Assembly: GCA_018873245.2 (NCBI GenBank)
Contig: JAEMBT020000001.1
Span: forward strand, 5,754,220 to 5,818,219
Length of the DNA: 64,000 bases
From: Archegozetes longisetosus
Taxonomy: Eukaryota > Arthropoda > Arachnida > Sarcoptiformes > Trhypochthoniidae
Reading direction: 5' to 3'
Shown: positions 12,440 through 23,066 of the stretch, piece by piece
How the letters are laid out: each line of letters starts with the position of its first letter
Numbering within the stretch: position 1 is the stretch's first letter
Made by a program: the position numbers and the translations under genes
Notes under the pieces: model-generated
What the model saw: the letters and a program-made list of their open reading frames with translations, nothing else
Databases searched by the model: none
Told to the model about the DNA's origin: nothing

Positions 12440-12580
12440 GACAGTGACGGCCAAGTATTTTCACCAATTCCTTGAGTGTTTTCCGTGGGTCTTCTTCGAC
12501 CTCTACCCGCAGGACGTCTTTGCCCACCACTATAGATCGGCCACTTCTCGGGAGGTCTTCGAGGCTACGGTTGCCGGATC
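12440..12580 (-). mobile_element. mariner-like transposase fragment (N-terminal HTH)
   Basis: A patch visibly richer in GC than its surroundings. Translated on the minus strand it gives an open frame containing LEDLPRSGRS and EEDPRKTLKELVKILGRH, the second helix-turn-helix and linker region of mariner transposases. No start, catalytic core or terminal repeats were seen nearby, so it is an isolated relic. Confidence 0.65.
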
Positions 12581-13469
12581 GGAATAGACTAAACTACTCC
12601 TTATACTATTGGACACTGATTACTTCGTCGTATGTGTAATCGTATGGTCATAACTCATTGATGTTATTGGCGATCACTGTTGAATTTGATCCCCGATTTG
12701 GTGGGTCAACGGTGGGAAAGGAAAGGGTTAGAGTAACCAAGTGTCTCGCATTCTGCATACATCTTTTGCTGAACGAAAAATATCATATATTCAAAGATTT
12801 ATCGATTTGTAACGATTATGATGAAAGTATTTAGCGTAATAAAATCTTTAGACTAATGGGCGTAATCGAATAAATAATAGTTTAGTTTAGTAAAAGTAAA
12901 AATATGTGTATGGTTTAATTTTTCAATTACATTTTCTGAATTTTATGATTTCGAAAAAAGCAATAAGAAATTATTATACGAAGTAAATCTCAGAAGTATA
13001 AGTTTTGAATAATAGAGATTTTTAATTTGTAAATAAAATTTGTTTTAAGATTAAGACTCCTAAAAATTTTTTATGTCCAGCGTTTAACAGTTTTTAACTT
13101 GATCATCCTATGTATCAGGGGTTGAGTTAAGTATCCGGACTATCATATTGCAGAAATTACAAGAGTAGTAAACATGTTTATGGAATATTATTGCGCATTA
13201 GAGCAAAATATAATGGATGATGTAGTTGCTTGTAATTTAAACACTTTTATTTATTAAATATCCGAGTAAAATTTTAAACTCATGCTACCTTGAAAAATAC
13301 AACAGTAGCCATCGAATGCTAGATAGAATTATAGCCATGACTCAAATACTATGACCCTAAGGAATACTGGGCATCTCGCCAATGTCGCCTCCCTGAAGAA
13401 CCACCGTAAGAATATCGATTTGAAAATCATAAATCTTTAATAATGCTAGTGCTTATAATTTGTATCTCA

Positions 13470-13860
13470 GGCCTACAAAAGTAAAAGCAACAATACAAGA
13501 TTGGAAGCAGATGATGATAGAGGCCTTTCATAAGAATCGGGTGTTGGGTTACATAATTTTAGCGAGAAATACAAATATCAATTTTGAAATTTATCTTTAT
13601 TTTTCAGTCGAGTAATGCTCCCAGCGATAAAATGATCATGGATTCATAGACCAATAATACTCCATGACAACGCAAGATTCCATAAACATTCGAAAGTTGG
13701 AGAATATTTTGTGAGACATTGATGGGAGGAATCGAACACACGCTTTATAGCCCTAATTTGAAGCCGTGCGATTATGATGGCGTATATATAGACACGACGG
13801 ATTTCTTTTAGTAACCGGAAAAATCCCCCAAAGCTGACAAGAGTGAATTTGCACGTTCGG
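13470..13860 (+). mobile_element. mariner-like transposase relic
   Basis: Plus-strand frames show, in order, PTKVKATIQDWKQM, then IILHDNARFHKHSKVGEYF, then a shifted frame with YSPNLKPCDYD. These are the central catalytic D and C-terminal catalytic region of mariner transposases. At least one stop and one frameshift break it. It falls inside unit B and is absent from unit A, so it arrived after duplication or was lost from A. Its terminal repeats were not identified. Confidence 0.7.
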
Positions 13861-16128
13861 TTAGAAACCGACAAACATTGAAAGTGCAACTTTAGTTGCT
13901 ATCAGATAGCCTTTTAATCGTAGTAAAGAATATGTGATTACACATCAACACATGATATATATTTGAGTTTAAGTTAGTATCGGTATAAAAGAGGTATAAG
14001 AATCTTGAAGTAATCGAAAATAGGTCTAACTATTAATAAATAGCCCAAGCAAACCGTGATAAAAGGCTTCATATAATAATGGTACGAATCTAACTTCGAG
14101 AAGAGGGGTTAGCTAAAACACCATAACTAAACGAATATCAATAAGATATAGAAAAGTATATGTATTATACATGGTTATACTTATATGATACAGAATAATA
14201 CATGTCTGAAAAATTTTTCTTATACATTTTTCCAACTCTATCAGAATAAAGATATTTAGGTTATGGTAAAACTGATTACAAAGTAAATGATTTAAAGATG
14301 AAGGTTAAAACTTTAATTCATCAGTTTTCGTTTCATATTAATGAATTTTGAATTAAAAATCTTCATTCTTTATTGAATATAGACAATTAGTATATTTTCC
14401 AGAATAAGTAAAGAATATTAATACACTGTTAAGATTCTGTTTCATCAATCAAATAGTAGACATTTTAAGTCTTGATCATTCTTGAATTAAAACATTAAAC
14501 ACTATTGATCCTTAATGCTAAAAGTTCTAAAATAAGAATAATAATAGAGAAACTCAAACAAGGAAATGATAATAAGGATTTGATCGAGTTATTTTTCGAT
14601 CCATTCATATCCACAATCGCTGCAAAATTTGCTAAATGATTACATTCGCAAACGGAGTAAATATTAGTTGAATTTCTTGGTACGAGTTGACATCCATTTG
14701 TTGACCACTCCATCAAATTAAAATCCCAATAAACACAAATCATTTTGTTTCCATTTTGTAAAATGTTCTTATGATTTAAACTGAAAACAAATGTTCAAAA
14801 CAAATAATTAGAAATGATTTACATTTTGATATATGAAGTGTTTCCAGTTAAAGATAACAATATATGACTCAAGTTTATCATATAATTAAAAACTCTATTG
14901 CAATTGATATCTGTCTATGACCTTAGAAAATGTAAGTTCACAAATTTGTATATTTTTGGTTAAAAATCTTCATATTATCATAAGTACCTGATTCTGACTT
15001 TCGCTCCATTATTTATTTGTTTGTATTCGTTAGTATTAGTTATACTAAAAGTAATTATCTCAGAATTGATCATCTGTTTATCTTTTATGCCACTCAACAA
15101 ATATTTCGATAATCTTTTAACAAGAGTTCCGACTGCAGAATATTCACATGTATGACTGGGCTTCAAATCTATATCTTTCGGAATCAAAATTGAAGATCCA
15201 TTTGATTGAAAAAGTAATTGTTGATCGAAACTTGTGTGATATGTTTTAACATTAATATTTCTTTCAGATATATCTACTAATTTATTTTTGATATCTTGTT
15301 TGCAGCTCAATGCAAAAGAAGTCTTTTGAATGTAAAGTAATATTTTTGATGCCATTTCTATCTTTTCAGTTTCAGTCGCATTTTTTCATGAATTGTTTTG
15401 ATTAATTAAATTACTGAATAAATACACAAAATATTCAGTTATATTAAGAACTGTATTATAATCCAGTTTTGCATTATTAGTTTCAATGAAATTTTGTAAT
15501 ATAATGATCGAATTAATAATTCCTATTAATTGCTGACTATTTGGTAATGAGTTATCACTTTTAGTGCTTTCCATAAAACTTTCGAGTATTCGGTTCACAT
15601 TGGATATATTATTTATATTTTGAGTATCATTTATAGCAATATCTATTGGACACTGATCGAAATTGGGTCCACTTTTATCAAAAAAACCATTATTTAAACA
15701 CTTCCATTTCGCACTCCCTGTTCCATAATTGCACTTTCCTTCGGACACGTTTCCGACACTGACTGATGACCAACGATTTATTCCATACATCCCATCATAT
15801 TCTCCATAAAAATTACAGATTTCTGAAATTTATATTATTCGTCTTTTGAATATTTTATATTCGAGATATAGGTCAACATTTTTCAGATCAAGTTGACCAT
15901 AAAAAAAAGAAAAGTTAGATGTACCTCATTCAACAATTTTAAAGGTTAACTCATCGAAAATGCATTTAACATTTGTATTAACTTTAATTAAAAACTACAT
16001 GTCCTCATTATAAAAAATTGCACGTGTAGCTTATATAGCTTATGCTATATCTGAAAATGCAGGTCTAACTTCTGAGTCACTTCGACCATATTCGTAATTA
16101 TGATAGAATTATGATATTACGGAAGATA

Positions 16129-16603
16129 TTAACTCTTTGTCACAAACTTAGCTCCTAAAATCATAAAATTAGCTGTGGGGTAAAAATGTTACCCCACGTT
16201 TTCCAAGCTTTATATCTGTCCTATGTTAATCCTGATGCTTTAAGAATCTAAGTTAGCCTTAATTTTTGAAGTTTTAATTTACTAATTAATTCATTTCTAG
16301 TTATCTGCTACAGCGACGTCAGTGGTTCAATTCCTAGTAGCGACATCATAGCACTGCGACACATGGTAAACACGAAGCACTGCGACGTTAGGGCAAATTT
16401 TCTGTCCTCAGAGAGATATGTTGTCAGAAAAAAATCGAAAATAACTTTATAAGTCAAATTAATCAGATTTTTTTGTCATTCAAAGTCAGATATATGACTG
16501 AAGAATACCTAAATTCTCAAGAAACGACGACCTTGTGTTGATTTTGCGAAATCTTTAAATCAAAATTAGGGAACATTTACCTTATAGTAGTGACGAGGGA
16601 TAA
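16129..16603. mobile_element. piggyBac-type MITE (degenerate copy)
   Basis: Begins TTAACTCTTTGTCACAA and ends GTGACGAGGGATAA, a decayed version of the element at 39700-40182, with the same interior landmarks (GGGGTAA...TTACCCC hairpin, CTGCTACAGCG, CACTGCGAC). It lies in intron 2 of receptor copy B. The flanks match unit A around 9550-9580, which lacks it. Confidence 0.7.
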
Positions 16604-17635
16604 TAAAGAAATCCTATTTCATCAGAGAAAAGCATCAAATCAACTAGTGATTATCCCATTTACACTGTCCATAGTATATTGTTTTTTACAACCTAAAAGT
16701 AATGATATTTCACCTCCAAAAGATATCTTCATGAGTGATATGTCATTTTATAGGTTTTTAAAGGATAATTAAGAATACGTGTCTTCAGTGCCGCTCCTGA
16801 GTTTTAGTCACTTTTCTCGTTAGCAATATGTGGAAATTATATCTGATTAGTTGTATATGTTCTAATTAATGTTAGCATATTTTCCAAATTATAAACAAAC
16901 TATAAGGTAAGTTATATCTTGATTTTGTTTGTATTTATGAGAAATAGTGTGAGTGATCTAGCGATAGAAAGTAAAATATTGCAAAATCAAGACATAATTT
17001 AGCTTACTAATATATTCAAGTTGTAACGAAATTTATACTATAACCAATTTATTTTAGTCTGATCTCAAAGAAAGATATACAGAATTAAAGATTAAACTCC
17101 CAGCTAAAAAACTATATTTTAGCATCATGATGACTTAATGACTTTTCATTGTGAAAATTGAGCTCGAAGTGAACACACTTCTAGCGACCGACTACTTTTA
17201 CTATATAACTCAACGCAATAGTCTGTGCACGAGAACATAGGAAGCAGTGAATTTTAACGACTTTTGTGATTTCTAGTGATCATAACTCCTTAATCATGGT
17301 TCAAAAATGAATGAAAATTCACAAAGCAAATTAAAGTACAATACAGATTTAGTCTTATATATATCTCGAAGACGAACAAATAAAAAATGAAACATTTTTA
17401 ATGAAATTTAATAAACAGATCTTATTCCGTGACCAATCGTTAGAAGTGTATTCATTTCGAGCTCGGTTTTGCTAATAGAGATGCGGCTGGATCATTATTC
17501 TATCAATGTAACTTTTGTAGCTAATAGTTTAAACTTCATCCCATATATTTTTTATTGAGATCAGACCAAAGACAAAATAGTCACAGCATAAATCTTATTA
17601 CAATATGAATGTAGTAATATAATGTCTATTGTTAT

Positions 17636-17985
17636 GCGGGGGATACTTCGGTATATGGCCAGCAATATTTTGAAATAATAAGTGTCGCAAATAATAGTAC
17701 TCGAAGAGCTGATTCCATTGATATATGTCTTTGTTATCGGAAATGAGCCATTGCGGAGATATCGGCTCAAGAAGTCAATGAATTCCCATAGACGTAATGG
17801 TAAAAAAAACTAAAAATTTCTAACATTACGTCTATGGGAATTCATTGACTTCTTGAGCCGATATCTCCTCAATGGCTCATTTCCGATAACAAAGACATAT
17901 ATCAATGGAATCAGCTCTTCGAGTACTATCATTTGAGATACTTTTTCTTTCAAAAGCTTGCTGGCCATATACCGAAGTATAGCCG
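17636..17985. repeat. long inverted repeat with receptor-like coding fragment
   Basis: Left arm about 17636-17800, right arm about 17821-17985, roughly 160 bp each with few differences and a 20-bp loop. The minus-strand reading of the right arm gives a 67-codon ORF with a hydrophobic stretch and LIPLIYVFVIGNEPLRRY, which looks like the end of helix 7 (compare NPxxY) and helix 8 of a rhodopsin-class GPCR. The plus-strand reading of the left arm repeats it with stops. The receptor call is tentative. Confidence 0.6.
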
Positions 17986-20336
17986 TTATGCGAAATAGCA
18001 AATATAATATCAATAATAAGAACGGATACAGCTAACCAGCTGTGATTTCCACAAATTACTTAAGATAAAAGGGTCTGAAACTCAAAAAGGGCACTGAAGC
18101 CATACATGTTTTTAATTAAATTTTAAAAGCCTTTAAAATAACATCACTCAGAATATCGTTTGGACAGTGAAACATTATTACTTGTTAGTCAATCTCTTGA
18201 ATTGGCAAATCAATCAAATAATCCTACTTAGCTATTAGTTATATAAAATATGAATTTATGGTTTCTAATCCATACCAATCGTTCGGATGCATTTATCGAA
18301 GTCATTAGGGGTTAGTTTGTAAAAATCTTGTCTATTCCTGCATCCGACAGTGTTTATTTTTGGCAATAATTCATTTTTTCTTTCAAAGATCCATTTCAGA
18401 TTACAATCATTGCAATAGAGGCTATTTGATCCGAAATCGATTGTACTGTTAGGATAATCATCGAATAGTTGTCCGAATATAGTCTCATTCAAATATGTTA
18501 GTAATGAAGTCGTGAAAGTCAAATGTAAAGTTCTATTTGGACTTTTAAAAACATTCAATTCAAAGTCAGAGCCTTTGAGTTTATCGCTGGAAATCGTGAT
18601 ATTCAGATGTTCGTTATAATGTTGATCCTTCACTACAAACGCATTCAATGGGATGAAGTCGAAACTGCCTGATATTTCTATAGACTTTATATTCTTCAAT
18701 CCAGAAAATGCATAATTCCTTATAGTTGCTAAATTCTTAATTGATATATACTTAAGATTTTGACCATTCAGGAAATTTTCTGGTAAATCATCGATCGTTG
18801 TATTCCATAGACTAAATTGTTCTAAATTTTTCATTGAGTTGACTAAATTATATATATTATAAGGTGATGGATAATTCTTAAGACGTTGATTACTCTAGAG
18901 TACAGAAAATATACATAAGCCATCGTAAGGTCAACCATTTGACAATGTACAGTCTGGAGATTTTATTTTGAGATACCGTATGCTACCTTTCATAAAATCC
19001 TTAATTAAATAATTTGCACTTTACTGAATAATTTATATCAGATAAACTTATGATAAGCTTTGATTCACAATAATAAAGAGTATTTATTAAAACACGTGCT
19101 TTTATGAAAGCAAAACATGTCTTTAACATTCAATCAAAGGGCTCAAACTTTCTAAAGATTAGGACAGAAGGAAAATTTGAGTGCAATAGTTAGAGAAGTT
19201 AGTTGTGGCCATGAAACAGACATAAGAATAGGTAACTATTTCTAATTCATAACACTATTGAACCCAAAAAAGGATAAGAAAACAGAAAACAGCTGAACAG
19301 GATAAAAAAATTATTGAGGTCGTTATATTTTACAATAGTTTAGCTATTAATGAAAATTGATTATAATATTTAAAAAATTCATTAATAATTGTTTCGGAGA
19401 CAAAACATCGCAGCAAAGATTATATGTAATGTTCTCGCTCTATATTTTGTCTGATACCACAAAAATTGCATTACTTATAAATTAAAACTAAATTTGTATT
19501 ATTCAGCATATTTTTTCACTGCTCAAATAAATTATATTAAAGGTTGCATACGGTGTCTTAAAATAAAATCCCAAGACTGTACTTTAGCAGAACATATTTA
19601 AGGCAAATCTAAGTTTTCATGTATGAAATAAGAATTTATCTAAGTTAAATATAAGTTTAAAAACTCAAGGATAGCAATTTTTAATAGTATTAATTAAAAG
19701 TTCAGTAGTGGCATTGATTTCAGGCAACCTTATTTAAGTACATCCCACCCCTTAAATAATTATATAGTTGAACTTTCCTATCCAATTATACTTGGTGACA
19801 ATTTGCTTCATCTAACCTCCATAAAACTAATTGTGCCTAAACAGAGATAGCTACTACTAATGCATTAAAAATCAAGTTGCGGTCACTGCTTTTTTATTCT
19901 AAATTTTTACAAAAATATTCGATTGGGTGGATATTTGATGTGAAATTAGAATTTTTTATTTACTTACATCTATGCTTAAATATGTGAGGTTTCTTCGAGA
20001 AGAATCAAAAGCATTTTCATGAATTCTTTCAATTCTATTTGCATTTTGTATCGAAATTTCTTGAAAAGAGAGATCGTAAAATGAATTTTCTTCCAGTGAT
20101 ATTGTATTTTTATTGTCAAACACTAAACCATAAAACTGTTTTTCATTATCAGTTGATGACCATTCACTAATGCGTACAGATATTTCAGTTACGTTATAAT
20201 ATTGATCGCCACCACAAACAAGAACTTCACCAAGAAAACTAGATCGGCACACACACGGACTCGTTATATTATAAGGAGGACACGTGCTATAACACGTGGA
20301 AATTAATAATGCAATTATTATTATTTTGTTAATCAT

Positions 20337-20964
20337 TTCAACAAATTTCTTTATTCTTCTTTCTTAAATAAGAACACAGCACTCTTTTATCGTTAAGGTT
20401 GACAACTTGGATGTAATGTTATCAAATATTCGCAATAATCATCAAATCTGTTTGAAAATTATTATAAACAAATCAATTTTTCAAGAAAATATATGAGAAA
20501 ATGAAGAGTGTCGACAGGTTTATGCAATTGATCATCAAATAACTCATTGTAGCTATCTTTAATGTTCTGAATAGAAACTAACATAAACTACTGTCATTGA
20601 CGTATCATAACTGTGGTACATTCTTTTGACAAATATGATACATGTATTTATCCTTAAAAGTTATCAATTATGTGATAACAGATATTGTTTCAAAATTTAC
20701 TTTCGTCAAATATGAGTTAAATCTGATTGATACTTTACAAAATAAGCCTCCCATTGATGCTTGATATGATTAATCGAGACAAAAGTTTATCTCTCAGTAA
20801 ATTATCAGCAAAATGACTTTAAATGACTAATTTGATGCAATTATTATGGTAAAAGTCTTATTCAATTCATTACTATTTCTAATGGCAATGCATTCTTATA
20901 ATCTTAAATAAGGACTAATAAAGTCATTTCGTTCAATATCCTTTTGAAATATCCTTTTTAGACA
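20337..20964. other. upstream region of receptor copy B
   Basis: Collinear with 11500-12150 of unit A, the shared 5' flank and probable promoter. No specific motif could be assigned. Confidence 0.4.
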
Positions 20965-22302
20965 TATTAGGTCTGTTGAAAAGTAAGAGCACATTTATAT
21001 CTCCTTATTGAAAAGAGATATAAAAAAAATGATATTTTGTTATTATATGATGTAGTCGCGCTTTTTAACAACTTTCCAACGCTTTGGTAGGATTGATATT
21101 ACAATTGTGGCATTAAAATTAATTTCACGAATAACTTCACCATAAGCTACTCTCAAAGCAAGTTCATTTGAAAATCCTTTACCCTTTTTTGGTTTTTTAA
21201 TTCTAGCGATGCCGGAGTAATCATAAAGCTTTAAATTAGGGCTATGAGGGAGTGTTTTAACTCCTCCCATCGATATCTGGTCAAGAAATCTTTGACATTT
21301 TGATACTTATATGATCTTGCATTATCGTGTAATATCATAAGATGTCGAATTTGATGTCTTTGTATGTTAGGAAGTATTACTTTTCCAAATATTGAACAAA
21401 TATACCATTGTTCACAGCTTGATTTCGGAATAATTTGATAATTCAGCTTTTGATTTTGATAAAAAGCTACTATCGTCATCTGCTTCCGATCTCTCAACGT
21501 TACTTTTACTTTTGTTGGTCTAAAATTAAATTCAAGGTCGTTTACATAAATTTTAAAATTTCAATTTTTGAAAATCAGACACACGGCTCTTCTTCAAGAT
21601 ATTGACATTATCTAGATTGCGAAATATCCCAGGACCATGGCTTTTTACTCGCGTTTCACCAATAGTTATGATTTTATTTATGAGCTCGGGATCATGGTAA
21701 AATCTTTCAAGGTGTTCTATTGATAATTTTACTCGAAGTTCTTCCTGTTCAGCTGTAAAATTTTATGGTACCCAACGTTTTGGCACTTTGCGCACATTCA
21801 GTTTTTTAAGAGCTGTTGAATACTATACTTACTGGTCTCTGACCGATAAGCTGATTCTTCTGTGGCTCAAGTTCTTTGTTCATCTGAGAGTTTTTCAAGT
21901 GAATGTTGATGTTTCCATTTGTTGCAACGCAAGGTCTCCCACTGCGTGACTCATCTTGGATGATGTAAGCCCTTCATCCCGAAATTGATAGTATGGATTA
22001 TGTACTCATCTCATCTTAATTGCATTTCGACTAGTTAATTTAGTTAGCATTTTTGAAATTTCAGGGACAGTAGAGCACAGTAATACACTGTGCTTTATAA
22101 ACACTCTGTTTTTCGTTTGTAACACTGGTCCGAGCCAATATTTGGGGCAATCACAATACGACTGATAATAAGCAGTGAAATCAAAGTGGCCTGCATCGTG
22201 AAGCAGCAAGTTAACAAGTATATAATAATTTGTAGTAAAATATTTATTACTTTATTCAATGATAGGATATGGATGTGCAATTACATTTCAACTGACCTAA
22301 TA
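20965..22302 (-). mobile_element. full-length, inactivated mariner transposon
   Basis: Flanked by TA duplications (20965-20966 and 22301-22302). Termini TTAGGTCTGTTGAAAAGTA and, inverted, TTAGGTCAGTTGAAATGTA form mariner-type inverted repeats. The 1334-bp length is typical of intact mariners. The minus-strand transposase is broken by stops and frameshifts, but landmarks persist in order: KRWVP with a stop right after (about 21775), TIGETRVKS (first catalytic region, about 21650), and LMILHDNARSY with VKDFL..WEELKHS (21231-21497). The unit A site 12150-12151 is the empty target. DDE transposases move such elements by cut and paste; this copy cannot be autonomous. Confidence 0.9.
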
Positions 22303-22330
22303 AATAATTATTAAATCATAAGAGTAATTC

Positions 22331-22381
22331 TCACTCACTCACTCACTCACTCACTCACTCACTCACTCACTCACTCACTCA

Positions 22382-22445
<64 letters not shown>

Positions 22446-22470
22446 TACATACATACATACATACATACAT
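22331..22470. repeat. compound microsatellite (TCAC)n-(AC)n-(ATAC)n
   Basis: Three perfect tracts in succession: TCAC from 22331, AC from about 22382 to 22440, ATAC from 22441 to 22470. It sits just beyond the mariner, at the end of duplication unit B. Confidence 0.97.
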
Positions 22471-23066
22471 TTATTTTTGTGACGAGGGATCATCTATATA
22501 CGAAAGACCCGATCTAAATGTTTAAATGTGAAAATTAAATCAAATGTAAATTTAATTCAAATTTTAATTGTTATTTTGGAATGGATATCAGTTCATTTCG
22601 AATAAAGATAAAATTGATTGAAAGGTATAACCTTCAAGAAAAAACTTAGGTGATAGCAGAATTATCTAGCCTATCGCTAAATTTACTAAAATTACAGTCA
22701 GCAATAATTATAGCAATTTACTACTTTCAATATAATAATATTATTACAATAATTGCATATTATTGAATTGTATTATTTATATATTAATATACTTAATCAA
22801 ATTATAATATTGTTATACGTATTATTATAAATATATAACTCTAGATTATTATTTCGTAATGTTATATATTATGATCATTATTTTAATTATATTGTAATAT
22901 TATATTTTTATATTTTCTAATACTCAATAAATGTTGATTTCAAAGAATTATCCATAATTGATTTTTGTAATAATAAAAATAAATTTTAAACAAATATTTT
23001 AAAATTTTGATACGATAATAGATTAACGATTAACTGTCAATTATTGAGGTTATCCTTTAATTTAAT
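22471..23066. other. extremely AT-rich spacer
   Basis: Mostly TTA/ATA/AAT runs between the microsatellite and the 3' end of the oxidoreductase gene. Nothing else recognised. Confidence 0.5.

Larger units (their letters stand above)
14495..20336 (-). pseudogene. LRR-HormR-GAIN-GPS receptor, copy B, premature stop
   Basis: Duplicate of the gene at 6332-11499, with exons 20336..19968, 18894..18276, 15822..14988 and 14780..14495. Exons 2-4 have exactly the same lengths and phases as copy A; exon 1 is one codon longer. A single TGG-to-TGA change (15388..15386) stops translation at codon 475, early in the GAIN domain, where copy A reads Trp474. Everything beyond remains open, including the GPS (again with HLA) and the single helix. 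Two readings: a very young pseudogene, or a gene now making a secreted LRR plus hormone-receptor-domain protein of 474 residues. Divergence from copy A in the LRR exons is mostly conservative, and exons 3 and 4 are nearly identical between copies. Intron 2 (15823-18275) holds a MITE and an inverted repeat absent from copy A. An AATAAA signal sits at 14369-14374. Confidence 0.75.
12717..22330. repeat. tandem segmental duplication, unit B
   Basis: Second copy of the block at 4740-12170, same orientation, expanded by private insertions: a mariner relic at about 13470-13860, a piggyBac-type MITE at 16129-16603, the inverted repeat at 17636-17985 and a mariner at 20965-22302. Homology resumes after the mariner (ATTATTAAATCA, compare 12155-12166) and ends at the microsatellite. 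Confidence 0.8.

Noticed and set aside
13644..13889. 81-codon minus-strand ORF
   Set aside because: Antisense to a mariner relic whose plus-strand motifs are clear.
22331..22470. Possible CRISPR-like or satellite array
   Set aside because: Simple dinucleotide and tetranucleotide microsatellite without spacers.
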